From Cyanothece sp. UBA12306 (GTDB taxonomy: Bacteria; Cyanobacteriota; Cyanobacteriia; Cyanobacteriales; Microcystaceae), in NCBI GenBank assembly GCA_003448685.1, contig DLXW01000361.1:18436-37458 (forward strand): a DNA stretch of 19,023 nucleotides, given 5' to 3'. A program made the position numbers and the translations under genes. This document shows, piece by piece, positions 1 to 8,075 of this stretch. The notes under the pieces are model-generated. The model saw nothing but the letters and a program-made list of their open reading frames with translations. It ran no database searches and was not told the origin of the DNA. How positions within the stretch are numbered: the stretch's first letter is position 1; every line of letters begins with the position of its first letter.

Positions 1-2
1 CA

Positions 3-170
3 CAGATGATAAATTTGTTTAAACAAGCAAATTTCTCCGTAGAAATAGTAGAAACTAATCGATGGGATGAATTACCAACTAAAAGATCATCTTTGAATAA
101 AGAATTCCAGAAACTATCTAATCAAGAGTTATGTATATCAGGGTTTTCTGTTATTTTACGACCTTGTTAA
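3..170 (+). CDS. C-terminal fragment of a probable SAM-dependent methyltransferase (5' end outside window)
   Basis: The frame is open from base 3 to the TAA at 168-170 and gives 55 residues with no start inside the window, so this is the 3' end of a gene that begins further left. The fragment reads like the C-terminus of class I SAM-dependent methyltransferases found in sugar and O-antigen clusters: a helix, a strand with FSVEIVET, a loop with WDELPTKR, and a terminal strand GFSVILRP. No SAM-binding motif is present, because that part lies upstream. It sits 13 bases before a glycosyltransferase on the same strand, so a role in decorating a polysaccharide or lipid-linked sugar is plausible. 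Family assignment rests on a short tail and is tentative. Confidence 0.5.
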   Translation, partial: QMINLFKQANFSVEIVETNRWDELPTKRSSLNKEFQKLSNQELCISGFSVILRPC

Positions 171-183
171 TTGTTAGTTGATT

Positions 184-1290
184 ATGAAAATACTATTCAT
201 TATTACTAGAGCAGATACAGTCGGTGGCGCGCAAGTTCATGTCAGAGATTTAGCAATAAACTTAATTAAGTCTCATCACAACGTCTTAATTGTTACAGGT
301 CAAAAAGGGCTATATACCAATAACTTAGAAGAAATAGGTATCAATTTTATAACTTGTCCCTCACTTCAACGAAGTATTAACCCTTTGAAGGATCTCAAAA
401 CTTTACAAAAGTTAATAAAAATCATTAAAAAATTTCAACCCGACTTAATCAGTACCCATTCGAGTAAAGCTGGAATTTTAGGACGTTTAGCTGCTAAAAT
501 AACTAATAAACCTTGTATTTTTACTGCTCATGGTTGGGCATTTGTAGCAGGAGTTCCCCAACCTAACCGTAGTCTGTACGCAATATTAGAAAAAATAGTT
601 GAACCTCTGACAAATAAAATAATTTGTGTCTCAGAAAATGATCGCTCTCTTGGCATTAAAGTACAAATGTCTCCTGATAGATTAATTAGAATTTATAATG
701 GAATGCCAGAGATTTCAACAGATTTAATAGCTAAAACTACAATCAATAATCCCGTAAGTATAGTGATGATAGCTCGTTTTGATCAACAAAAAGATCATAC
801 CACTTTATTAAAAGCTTTTCAGAATATTCCTGATGCACAATTAAATTTAGTAGGCGATGGTCCTAATTTAGAAAACGTCAAAGAATTAGCTATTAATTTA
901 GATATTATTGATAAAATCAATTTTCTAGGTTATCGTACTGATATTCCCGAAATTCTAGCAAAAGCTCAAATATTTACCTTAATCTCTAATTGGGAAGGTT
1001 TTCCGCGCACAACAATTGAAGCAATGAGAGCAGGATTACCTGTGATAGTATCAGATGTAGGAGGAGCATCAGAAGCAATTATTGAAGGGTTTACAGGTTA
1101 CCCTGTACCCAGAGGAGATGTTATAACTTTACATAAAAGACTTTCTGAGTTAGTTTCTAATACACAATTACGGCAAAAAATGGGAGAACAAGCAAGAATC
1201 AGATATTTAAAAGAATTTACTTTTGATAAAATGTTTGACCAAACTTTTGATGTATATCAAAAAGTTTTAGGTAATTATAATAAACAATAA
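184..1290 (+). CDS. Glycosyltransferase family 4 (GT4)
   Basis: A 368-residue GT-B fold enzyme that probably adds a sugar from a nucleotide-sugar donor to a lipid-linked acceptor during surface polysaccharide assembly. The N-terminal domain has the glycine pair of GGAQVHV near residue 15 and the HGWAF motif near 117. The C-terminal domain has the donor-phosphate residues in ARFDQQKD (Arg198, Lys203) and the family EX7E motif in WEGFPRTTIE (Glu271 and Glu279), followed by GLPVIVSDVGG. No membrane segment or signal peptide is visible. An in-frame TTG at 178 could add two residues, but ATG at 184 is the more ordinary start; no clear ribosome binding site precedes either. The gene is visibly AT-rich and lacks HIP1 sites, unlike many neighbours, which is common for polysaccharide genes. 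It is followed 8 bases later by a sugar-phosphate transferase, so the two are probably co-transcribed. Sugar specificity cannot be read from the sequence. Confidence 0.9.
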   Translation: MKILFIITRADTVGGAQVHVRDLAINLIKSHHNVLIVTGQKGLYTNNLEEIGINFITCPSLQRSINPLKDLKTLQKLIKIIKKFQPDLISTHSSKAGILGRLAAKITNKPCIFTAHGWAFVAGVPQPNRSLYAILEKIVEPLTNKIICVSENDRSLGIKVQMSPDRLIRIYNGMPEISTDLIAKTTINNPVSIVMIARFDQQKDHTTLLKAFQNIPDAQLNLVGDGPNLENVKELAINLDIIDKINFLGYRTDIPEILAKAQIFTLISNWEGFPRTTIEAMRAGLPVIVSDVGGASEAIIEGFTGYPVPRGDVITLHKRLSELVSNTQLRQKMGEQARIRYLKEFTFDKMFDQTFDVYQKVLGNYNKQ

Positions 1291-1298
1291 TAAGTAAT

Positions 1299-2279
1299 AT
1301 GTGGTTATTATTTTCAGCAATAATTAGTTTTTTTCTTAGTCTTTTAATAACATTTGTTATTAAACAATACCTTAGTTCAATATTTTTAGATACTCCTAAT
1401 GAAAGAAGTTCCCATACCCAACCAACTCCTAGAGGTGGAGGACTAGGTTTTATTATAGCCTTTGCCATTACTAGCGTGATCGCTGCTTTTATATCCTCGT
1501 CCTATGATAGTTGGCTTTTTCTGTGGCTGGTATTGGTTCCTTTAACAATTATTGGAATTATTGATGATAATCAAGGTTTACCTGCTTCTATTCGCTATAT
1601 AGTCCAATTATTAGCTGCTGCGGTGGCTATTTTTTATTATCAGCCCTTTTTCTTTCCAGGATTAGATAATTTGGGTACTATAGGTTATTTAATAGCGATC
1701 GCCTTGACTCTAATTGGATTTACAGCCATGATCAATTTCTACAACTTCATGGACGGTTTAGATGGCATTGTGGGAGGTTGTAGCGCGGTACAATTAGCTT
1801 TTTTGGCCATTTACCTCAACCAACCTACTTTATGGCTATTAGTGGCGGCGATTATGGGTTTTTTGTGGTGGAATTGGTCCCCTGCTAAGATTTTTATGGG
1901 GGATGCTGGAAGCACTGTATTGGGTGCTACCGTAGCGATCGCCCTTTTAAATAATCATACTAATCCAATCCAAGCATGGTCAGCAGTAGCTGTTATACTG
2001 CCTTTGATAGCTGATGCTATTTATAACCGCATGGGGCGTTTAATACGCGGTGAAAACCTTTTTGAACCACGCAGAACCCACTTATATCAAAGATTACAGC
2101 AATCAGGATGGTCTCATAGTCAAGTTGCTAGTACCTATATTGGTTTTAATCTCTTAATTGCTCTTATGGTTTACTTTTTCGGTTTTATGGGGGCAATAAT
2201 AAGTTTAGTCATAGTTTTGTTAGCAATATCATTAGGAGAAATATATCTCAGTCGTCTAATTAGTTCTAAATTAAGCTAA
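1299..2279 (+). CDS. Polyprenyl-phosphate sugar-1-phosphate transferase, MraY/WecA family
   Basis: An integral membrane enzyme of 326 residues with about ten hydrophobic segments. The family transfers a sugar-1-phosphate from a UDP-sugar to undecaprenyl phosphate on the cytoplasmic face, the first step in building a lipid-linked glycan. Visible signatures are NERSSH with PRGGGLG (residues 34-50), the Asp-Asp pair IIDDNQG (89-90), NFMDGLDG with Asp152 and Asp155, FMGDAGS with Asp202, and a cytoplasmic loop RRTHLYQRL (His261). Length and motifs fit the WecA/WbpL/TagO branch more than MraY itself, because NERSSH and the short loop are typical of initiating transferases for O-antigen or capsule. 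It starts 8 bases after the GT4 gene and likely shares its transcript. It converges on accD with a 14-base gap. Confidence 0.92.
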   Translation: MWLLFSAIISFFLSLLITFVIKQYLSSIFLDTPNERSSHTQPTPRGGGLGFIIAFAITSVIAAFISSSYDSWLFLWLVLVPLTIIGIIDDNQGLPASIRYIVQLLAAAVAIFYYQPFFFPGLDNLGTIGYLIAIALTLIGFTAMINFYNFMDGLDGIVGGCSAVQLAFLAIYLNQPTLWLLVAAIMGFLWWNWSPAKIFMGDAGSTVLGATVAIALLNNHTNPIQAWSAVAVILPLIADAIYNRMGRLIRGENLFEPRRTHLYQRLQQSGWSHSQVASTYIGFNLLIALMVYFFGFMGAIISLVIVLLAISLGEIYLSRLISSKLS

Positions 2280-2293
2280 GGCAAGAAAAAAGC

Positions 2294-3235
2294 TTAAATT
2301 TCTTTAGAATCAACTTTAAGTAAAATGTCCGACTGCTGATGTTTGTTTTCTCCATTGAAAGGAGTAAGAACAGGAAAAAAAGGCTGGTGTAGACTAATTA
2401 ATTGGGCTAAAGTTTTCTTGAGTTGGGTGCGCGGAACAATAGCATCGACAAAACCATATTTTAAGAGATATTCCGAAGTCTGGAAGCCTTCTGGTAATTT
2501 CTCCCTTAAGGTTTGTTCAATAACTCTTCGTCCAGCAAAACCAATATTAGCCTTGGGTTCGGCCAAAATAATATCACCTAACATAGCAAAACTAGCAGTT
2601 ACCCCCCCAGTAGTAGGATGGGTTAAGACTGGAACATAAAGTAATTTCGCTTCTCGATGCAATTCTAAAGCTCCAGAAATCTTAGCCATTTGCATCAGAC
2701 TTAACATTCCTTCTTGCATTCTGGCTCCCCCAGAAGCGCAAATAATCACCACTGGGAGACGTTCTTCTGTAGCATATTCGATCAAACGACAGAGTTTTTC
2801 CCCTACTACTGAACCCATACTACCTCCCATAAACCGGAAGTCCATCACCCCTAGGGCGATCGGTAAACCATCGATTAAACCAGCCCCTGTTTTAACCCCA
2901 TCAATAAGTCCCGTTTTCTCCTGGGTATCTTTGAGGCGATCGCTGTAAGGTTTGCGATCGCTAAATTTAAGAGGATCAGTTGGCCTTAGATGTTCATCGA
3001 TGGGTTTCCAAGTATCATCATCAATTAACTGGGCAATTCGCTCCTCACTATTGACCCGTAAATGGTGACCACAGTCCCCACAAACGAGTTGATTTGTTTG
3101 AAGATCTTTGGTATAGGTCAAAACACCGCAAGCTTCACATTTAGTCCATAATCCATCAGCAATTTCCCGTTCTTTTTGTTGCTGAATATTGGGTTCTGAT
3201 TTTTCTCGGTTAGCAAACCAATCTAATAAAGACAT
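2294..3235 (-). CDS. accD: Acetyl-CoA carboxylase, carboxyltransferase subunit beta
   Basis: The beta half of the carboxyltransferase, which with AccA moves the carboxyl group from biotin on AccB to acetyl-CoA to make malonyl-CoA for fatty acid synthesis. The 313 residues begin with the characteristic four-cysteine zinc ribbon (Cys33, Cys36, Cys52, Cys55). The crotonase-like carboxyltransferase domain follows, with [18 protein letters not shown] and [17 protein letters not shown], which contain the glycine-rich oxyanion-hole loops. Length is normal for cyanobacterial AccD. The ATG start leaves only the short amphipathic N-terminus usual for this family. A small conserved gene lies 45 bases upstream on the same strand and may be in the same transcript. 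The gene contains two HIP1 octamers. No truncation or missing ligand is apparent. Confidence 0.98.
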   Translation of the reverse strand: MSLLDWFANREKSEPNIQQQKEREIADGLWTKCEACGVLTYTKDLQTNQLVCGDCGHHLRVNSEERIAQLIDDDTWKPIDEHLRPTDPLKFSDRKPYSDRLKDTQEKTGLIDGVKTGAGLIDGLPIALGVMDFRFMGGSMGSVVGEKLCRLIEYATEERLPVVIICASGGARMQEGMLSLMQMAKISGALELHREAKLLYVPVLTHPTTGGVTASFAMLGDIILAEPKANIGFAGRRVIEQTLREKLPEGFQTSEYLLKYGFVDAIVPRTQLKKTLAQLISLHQPFFPVLTPFNGENKHQQSDILLKVDSKEI

Positions 3236-3280
3236 AAGTTGTATAGAGTTAAGATATTAAGTATTAATTGTTATTTATGT

Positions 3281-3493
3281 TTATGTTTCATCCTCTTCTG
3301 GGGGACTCAATAGCAGCAAGGCTGTCCATTGATCACAAGGACGGACTTGGAGTGCCGCTTGAGAACCTTGACCGCAATAAACCCCAAGACCAATGTCAAT
3401 TACACGACTAGGGATATCATAAGCGCCTAACATTTGCTGCATTAATTCAGCTTCCCAGCGCGCTCTTGTTGTTCTAACAGTAATCCAAGACAC
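3281..3493 (-). CDS. Small conserved protein, DUF2007-like (putative signal-transducing protein)
   Basis: A 70-residue soluble protein that starts at GTG (3493). The sequence WITVRTTRARWEAELMQQML followed by a DIPSRVIDIGLGVY segment gives an alternating beta-alpha-beta pattern. It is like small DUF2007 domains, in which an N-terminal strand and a helix that 'covers' several residues precede an 'IP' strand. The C-terminal half, LQVRPCDQWTALLLLSPPEEDE, also matches that layout: a strand, then a helix, then an acidic tail. No catalytic motif is visible and its function is unknown. It lies 45 bases upstream of accD on the same strand and may be co-transcribed with it, and it is divergent from egtB across 236 bases. 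I am confident it is a real gene and less sure of the family. Confidence 0.65.
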   Translation of the reverse strand: MSWITVRTTRARWEAELMQQMLGAYDIPSRVIDIGLGVYCGQGSQAALQVRPCDQWTALLLLSPPEEDET

Positions 3494-3729
3494 AGAGTTT
3501 ATTTTATCAGGAAAGACGACTCGGCACGATCATAACCTGAGTTCGTAGTTTAGACCGCAGTTGGCCAGTTATGGATTAAAAAAAATGCGATCGTCTTAAT
3601 CTTCCCAAACGTCCCATACCCTGCCTTAATTTTAAGCTTGTTGTCACCCCTTGAGGTTTTTTGAGCCACGCCCAAAAACTGCGATCGCCTTCTTAAAAAT
3701 TATTCTTAATCCCAAGATCAACCCTGATA
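3494..3729. promoter_or_regulatory. Divergent intergenic region between the small DUF2007-like gene and egtB
   Basis: These 236 bases separate two divergently read genes, so they should hold promoters for both. They contain one HIP1 octamer at 3681-3688. I could not find a convincing -35/-10 pair, a clear ribosome binding site before the egtB ATG, or an operator-like repeat, so promoter position is not assigned. Confidence 0.35.
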
Positions 3730-5007
3730 ATGTTCAACACAATTTCTAATTCTCCAATTGCCAAAAAGCAATCTTTATCGGCCTACTATCAACGAGTTCG
3801 ACAAACAAGCGAACAAATCTGTGAACCCCTAGAAATTGAAGACTATGTGGTTCAAAGTATGCCTGATGCTAGTCCTCTTAAATGGCATCTTGCCCATACT
3901 GCTTGGTTTTTTGAAGCTTTTATTTTAGTACCTCACCTCAAAAGCTACAGGGTTTTTAACTCTAAATATGATTACTTATTAAACTCCTATTATGAGTCAT
4001 TAGGAGAACGAGTTGCCGCTTCCCAACGGGGAACTTTGTCCCGTCCAACAGTAGCAGAAATTTATCGCTATCGTACCTATGTCGATGAAGCGATGGAGTT
4101 ATTAATCACTGAAAATGTCGGAAACTCCCATTTAGAATCTTTGATTATTCTTGGACTCAACCACGAACAACAACATCAAGAATTTTTGTTCACCAATATT
4201 AAGCATCTGTTCGGTAATAATCCTCTGCGTCCTGTTTATAATGCTAATTTACCTATTGCCAATGCTCTATCTATCGTCCAACCAATGGATTGGGTAACAT
4301 ATCCAGCAAATTTATCAGAAATTGGTCACAATGGCTCAGAATTTGCTTTCGATAACGAACAACCTCGCCATCAGGTTTACTTACCAGAATATAAACTAGC
4401 TTCTCGATTAGTAACCAATGGGGAATATCTAGAATTTATCGCAGCAGGAGGTTATAATAACCCCGATTATTGGCTATCTGAAGGTTGGACAACTATTCGT
4501 TCTCAAAATTGGCAATCTCCTTTATATTGGGAACAAATTGAGGGAAAGTGGTGGTTAATGACTCTCGGTGGCATGCGTCCCTTAAATGAAAATGAACCAG
4601 TTTGTCATGTTAGCTTTTATGAAGCTGATGCCTATGCTCGTTGGGTCGAAAAACGCTTACCCACGGAGGCAGAGTGGGAAAACGCAGCTAAAAATAGTCC
4701 AGTCCAAGGAAATTTATTAGAAAGTGGTATTTTACAACCTGCTCCCGCAACAGGTGGCGATTCTCCTGAGCAACTATTTGGAGATGTTTGGGAATGGACA
4801 AATAGCACTCATCAGCCTTATCCAGGCTATCGTCTAGAAAAAGGGATCATAGGGGAATACAATGGTAAATTAATGTGTAATCGATTGGTTTTGAGGGGAG
4901 GTTCTTGTGTTACGCCTCAATCTCATATTCGCTCTACTTATCGCAATTTTTATCCCCCAGCAACTCGATGGCAATTTAGTGGCATTCGTTTAGCACAAAC
5001 CCCTTAA
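3730..5007 (+). CDS. egtB: Ergothioneine biosynthesis protein EgtB (sulfoxide synthase)
   Basis: Non-heme iron enzyme that joins hercynine to cysteine or gamma-glutamylcysteine with O2, making the C-S bond and sulfoxide in ergothioneine synthesis. At 425 residues it has the full two-domain family layout. The N-terminal DinB-like four-helix domain carries HLAHTAWFFE (His53, His56) and NHEQQHQE (His145, His149), which supply the three-histidine iron site. The C-terminal formylglycine-generating-enzyme-like domain, from about residue 185, has RLPTEAEWE, GDVWEWT and LRGGSCVT, and ends in STYRNFYPPATRW with FSGIRLA. The enzyme is cytoplasmic. A DUF427 gene follows 80 bases later and an egtC-like gene 0.9 kb later, all on the same strand. 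The methyltransferase egtD, often adjacent, is not in the window. Whether cysteine or gamma-glutamylcysteine is the thiol donor cannot be settled from sequence inspection. An EgtB-like enzyme for a related thiohistidine is the main alternative. Confidence 0.9.
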   Translation: MFNTISNSPIAKKQSLSAYYQRVRQTSEQICEPLEIEDYVVQSMPDASPLKWHLAHTAWFFEAFILVPHLKSYRVFNSKYDYLLNSYYESLGERVAASQRGTLSRPTVAEIYRYRTYVDEAMELLITENVGNSHLESLIILGLNHEQQHQEFLFTNIKHLFGNNPLRPVYNANLPIANALSIVQPMDWVTYPANLSEIGHNGSEFAFDNEQPRHQVYLPEYKLASRLVTNGEYLEFIAAGGYNNPDYWLSEGWTTIRSQNWQSPLYWEQIEGKWWLMTLGGMRPLNENEPVCHVSFYEADAYARWVEKRLPTEAEWENAAKNSPVQGNLLESGILQPAPATGGDSPEQLFGDVWEWTNSTHQPYPGYRLEKGIIGEYNGKLMCNRLVLRGGSCVTPQSHIRSTYRNFYPPATRWQFSGIRLAQTP

Positions 5008-5011
5008 TTAG

Positions 5012-5032
5012 TTTTTAATTAGAAATTAAAAA
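5012..5032. terminator. AT-only palindrome after egtB, possible weak terminator
   Basis: Arms of nine bases (5012-5020 and 5024-5032) pair perfectly around AGA, five bases after the egtB stop. All pairs are A-T, so the hairpin would be weak and may not stop transcription into the DUF427 gene that starts at 5088. Confidence 0.2.
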
Positions 5033-5087
5033 TCTAGTTGAAAAAAATGCTATCCTAATGTGGAAAATTAAGAATTAAACCAAATCA

Positions 5088-5582
5088 ATGAGGCCTGAAC
5101 CTATTCCTCCTAAACCTGGTCAAGAATCTGTCTGGGATTATCCCCGACCCCCAAGAATTGAAGATACAACTAAACATATCCAAATTATTTTTAATGGTGA
5201 GATAATTGCTGATACTCGTCGCGCTAAAAGAGGTTTAGAAACAAGTCACCCACCTAGTTATTATATTCCTATTGAAGATATTAAAAGGGAATACTTAACT
5301 GAAAGCGATCGCAGAACCTATTGTGAATGGAGAGGATGGGCTTGTTATTATGATCTTACTGTAGGAGAGCGTACGGCGAAAAATGTAGGTTGGTATTACA
5401 CAGAAATTTTTCCAGCTTATGAGCAATTAAAAGGTCATGTCGCTTTTTACCCTGGGCCGATGGATGCTTGTTATGTTGATGATGAGAAAGTAACCCCACA
5501 ACCAGGAGATTTTTATGCTGGTTGGATTACCAGTGATATTGTTGGTCCTTTTAAAGGTGAACCAGGGACTAGGGGTTGGTAA
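5088..5582 (+). CDS. DUF427 domain protein
   Basis: A 164-residue soluble protein with the DUF427 fold pattern. Recognisable parts are VWDYPRPPR near the N-terminus, IIFNGEIIADTRRAKRGLET, the strand PPSYYIPIEDI, the central CEWRGWACYYDL, and AWITSD-like GDFYAGWITSDIVGPFKGEPG at the end. In this family the Trp-rich WRG(W/A) segment and the adjacent strands form a small beta barrel; its biochemical role is not established. It lies 80 bases after egtB on the same strand and 307 bases before an egtC-like gene, so a shared transcript with egtB is possible, but a functional link to ergothioneine is inference from position only. It carries a HIP1 site at 5305. I see no truncation. Confidence 0.85.
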   Translation: MRPEPIPPKPGQESVWDYPRPPRIEDTTKHIQIIFNGEIIADTRRAKRGLETSHPPSYYIPIEDIKREYLTESDRRTYCEWRGWACYYDLTVGERTAKNVGWYYTEIFPAYEQLKGHVAFYPGPMDACYVDDEKVTPQPGDFYAGWITSDIVGPFKGEPGTRGW

Positions 5583-5889
5583 CCTAAAACGGTTTTAATA
5601 AGGCAAAAAGAAGCACCGTATAGCTATTTTTTGGTGAGTAACCATTTTGGTAAATTAAACCTTTTCTAAGATAGCTGGAAACTTTTTGTATTGTAGAAGA
5701 ATCAACCAATTGTCACCTTCCCACCCGTCCTCCTCTTCCCCCTCTTCCCAACCCTTCCTAAACTAGCAACTATTGCTTAACCGAGTAGTATTGAATGGGA
5801 GCCTCCCATTTTTTCTTTAATGCCGCCAAGAAATACTTTGGTTTAAATAAACAAAAACTGAAAATTATTAGTAGTAAAATTTAAAATTT
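5583..5889. other. Intergenic region with a polypyrimidine tract
   Basis: This 307-base stretch between the DUF427 gene and the egtC-like gene holds no supportable reading frame. It has an almost pure C/T tract at about 5712-5758 on the plus strand and a hairpin at 5794-5810. Similar C/T- or G-rich tracts occur dispersed in cyanobacterial intergenic regions, and a G-rich counterpart is seen here at about 12685-12710. The promoter of the egtC-like gene should lie downstream of the hairpin, but I could not fix a -10/-35 pair. Confidence 0.45.
5794..5817 (+). terminator. Rho-independent terminator-like hairpin upstream of egtC
   Basis: AATGGGAG (5794-5801) and CTCCCATT (5803-5810) are exact inverted repeats and would fold as a six-base stem with a five-base loop. 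A T-rich run follows (5809-5818). The position, 212 bases after the DUF427 gene and 80 before the egtC-like gene, suggests it ends the upstream transcript and gives egtC its own promoter. Confidence 0.5.
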
Positions 5890-6693
5890 ATGTGCCGATT
5901 ATTAGCTTATTTTGGTTCTTCTATCCAACCTGAACAATTAATTTATCAAGCGGAACATTCTTTATATCTCCAAAGTTATAACCCAAAGGAAACCGTTACA
6001 ACTTCTGTCAATGCCGATGGTTTTGGCATTGGTTGGTATGATTTTAAAAAAGATATTAAACCTTTTATTTATAAAAATATTTTGCCAATTTGGAGTGATA
6101 TTAATTTTCCCTATCTTACAAAATATATCGAAACTAAATGTTTTCTTTCTTATATTCGTAGCGCTACCCCTGGACAAGAAACTAATTTGAGTAATTGTCA
6201 ACCATTTAGTAATAAAAATTTACTGTTTACCCACAATGGTTTTATTGAGAATTTTCGCGAAACTTTGTATAAACCGATTCGGGATTCTTTAACCGATGAA
6301 ATTTATCGAAAAATTGAGGGGACAACAGATTCAGAACATATTTTTGCTTTATTTCTCAATGAATTAAATTTAGTCCAGGGTAATTTACAATTAGCTTTAG
6401 AAAATACTCTAAATAAATTAGAAACATTAGGAAAAAAATATAATAATAAAATCTTAGCTAATATTATTGTTAGTAATGGAGAGCAATTAGTCGCTTGTCG
6501 TTTTGCCATTAATTCAACAGCACCTTCTCTTTACCGGTTGAATAATAGTAATGGTCTAAATCCTTCGATTATTATTGCTTCTGAACCCTTATTTTCAGGA
6601 GATTGGTCTTCTTTTGAAGATCATTCTCTGTATTGCTACCGTTTACCAGATTATCAGCAATTATCAACCAAACTTTTGGTAAATCATCAATGA
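5890..6693 (+). CDS. egtC: Class II glutamine amidotransferase, EgtC-like
   Basis: A 267-residue Ntn-type amidohydrolase. The protein starts MCRLLAYFGS, so Cys2 becomes the catalytic N-terminal nucleophile after Met removal. Other class II motifs are NADGFGIGWYD (about residues 41-51), the YIRSAT strand, NCQPF, and THNGFIENF, which form the glutamine or gamma-glutamyl binding pocket. EgtC removes the gamma-glutamyl group from the hercynyl-gamma-glutamylcysteine sulfoxide made by EgtB. Location near egtB supports that role, but the YafJ-type enzymes of unknown substrate are close relatives and cannot be excluded. If the assignment is right, it argues that gamma-glutamylcysteine rather than cysteine feeds EgtB here. 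The stop codon lies only two bases from the stop of the convergent export gene, leaving no room for a terminator. Confidence 0.75.
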   Translation: MCRLLAYFGSSIQPEQLIYQAEHSLYLQSYNPKETVTTSVNADGFGIGWYDFKKDIKPFIYKNILPIWSDINFPYLTKYIETKCFLSYIRSATPGQETNLSNCQPFSNKNLLFTHNGFIENFRETLYKPIRDSLTDEIYRKIEGTTDSEHIFALFLNELNLVQGNLQLALENTLNKLETLGKKYNNKILANIIVSNGEQLVACRFAINSTAPSLYRLNNSNGLNPSIIIASEPLFSGDWSSFEDHSLYCYRLPDYQQLSTKLLVNHQ

Positions 6694-6695
6694 TT

Positions 6696-8060
6696 CTAAT
6701 CGAAAAAGATAGCAAAAGGAACTAAGCTCCTAAAAGGTCGCAAAAACTCCCCCAGAGTATCGGCAAAACTCGTCATTGCTGAGCGGGAAACTATAATTGC
6801 ATCTCCATCGGATAAAGTGGGATTATTGTCGGGGTTGAGACCTGCCGAAAAATCCAATTCAATATTCTGTTTAGAAACACTACCATTAGGATTAAGACGC
6901 AGAAGGTCTACATAAACCTTGTTAGCTCGACTATTGTCAAATCCTCCAGTAGATAGTAACACTTGATTGAGTGGAGTATCTGGGAGAACTTCTATAGTAC
7001 CAGGATTTTTAACTTCTCCGGCGATGGTAACTCGAATCTTATCAGGAGAAAAACTAGCTCTTCTCAGGGTAGGAATTTCCGTCGGATCTGTTACTTTTGC
7101 TTGAGCAACGGTGATGGTATCTCCTTGTTGCAAAACTAGATCACTTTTGGGGTCACCTTTTTGTAATAATTCCCATAAATTGACCTCTAAGATTTGATTT
7201 TCACCAGAACGAGTTTGACGACGTAATGTTACTTGACGAAGATCGGCTAAAGCAGTAATTCCCCCTGCTTTTTCTAAAGCTTGGGTTAAGGTGGGAATAA
7301 CTATGGGTCGGTTTGTGAGGGCTGCTTCTTGACCAATAAGGTGAGTTCCTGGACGAACTACTTCTCCAACTACTGTTACCTGAATTGGTTTAATTAGATC
7401 AAGTGCTAAAGTTGAGGAGGCCAACAGGCGGATTTCATCAGGGTTAATCTGATCAGTGGTGGGAATAAAAATAGAATCTCCATCTTGTAATAAAGGGTTT
7501 TGACTTAAGTCCCCCAAAGCAAATAAATCCCAGAGATTAAGGGTAAAAATTTGTTGTTTACCTTGACTATAGCGACGCACTTGAACCTGTCGCACATCAG
7601 CAGAACGGGTAATTCCTCCTGCTAATTCGAGAATATCTGTGACGGTTGGTAGCTGAATCGGAGAATTAGGAGTTTTGTTGGGTTCAAAGGTATAAGAGCC
7701 AGGTTTGACAACTTCTCCGGCGATCGCTATGGTAAAAGGACGATAAGCGATCAAATTAACCGTAATTTCTGGTTCACGTACATAACGTGCATAAAGATCC
7801 GTAATTATAGTATCTAATTTTTCGATGGTTGTTCCTTGAACATTAACAATGCCTACCACCGGTAAGTTAATGGTTCCATCAATTCCCACTTGATATTCAC
7901 TGCTATATTCTGGGACACCAAGAACATCTAATTTAAGGCGATCTCCAGAACGTAGGGTATAAGTAGGAGTAGTTTGGTTAATTTGAGCCTGTAGCTTTGG
8001 CATAAAAGCTAGAAAGAACAGCACAGATATAACTGTAATTAACCCTTTTTGTCTTTTCAT
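6696..8060 (-). CDS. Polysaccharide export protein, Wza-like with three SLBB domains
   Basis: A periplasmic and outer-membrane component of an exopolysaccharide exporter. The 454 residues start with a signal peptide (charged MKRQK, hydrophobic core to about residue 20, cleavage near LQAQ). A polysaccharide export domain follows (about 33-108: YTLRSGDRLKLDVLG, INLPVVGIVNVQG). Three SLBB domains come next, opening at TIAIAGEVVKPGSY (about 110), VTVVGEVVRPGTH (228) and VTIAGEVKNPGTI (343). The first two SLBB units are close copies of each other: each has a DILELAGGIT- or ALEKAGGIT-like turn, RQV(Q/T)(V/L)RR and NLW(D/E)L, so an internal duplication of roughly 115 residues is likely. No lipobox cysteine follows the signal peptide, unlike E. 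coli Wza. It starts 15 bases after the Wzc-type kinase stop and is probably co-transcribed from upstream of that gene. Confidence 0.92.
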   Translation of the reverse strand: MKRQKGLITVISVLFFLAFMPKLQAQINQTTPTYTLRSGDRLKLDVLGVPEYSSEYQVGIDGTINLPVVGIVNVQGTTIEKLDTIITDLYARYVREPEITVNLIAYRPFTIAIAGEVVKPGSYTFEPNKTPNSPIQLPTVTDILELAGGITRSADVRQVQVRRYSQGKQQIFTLNLWDLFALGDLSQNPLLQDGDSIFIPTTDQINPDEIRLLASSTLALDLIKPIQVTVVGEVVRPGTHLIGQEAALTNRPIVIPTLTQALEKAGGITALADLRQVTLRRQTRSGENQILEVNLWELLQKGDPKSDLVLQQGDTITVAQAKVTDPTEIPTLRRASFSPDKIRVTIAGEVKNPGTIEVLPDTPLNQVLLSTGGFDNSRANKVYVDLLRLNPNGSVSKQNIELDFSAGLNPDNNPTLSDGDAIIVSRSAMTSFADTLGEFLRPFRSLVPFAIFFD

Positions 8061-8075
8061 TATTATATTAAAATA

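Noticed and set aside
178..183. TTG start adding two residues to the GT4 enzyme
   Set aside because: ATG at 184 starts directly with the first beta strand MKILFI, as is usual in this family.
2343..2639. 98-codon plus-strand frame inside accD
   Set aside because: It is fully antisense to a well-conserved housekeeping gene, with no motif of its own.
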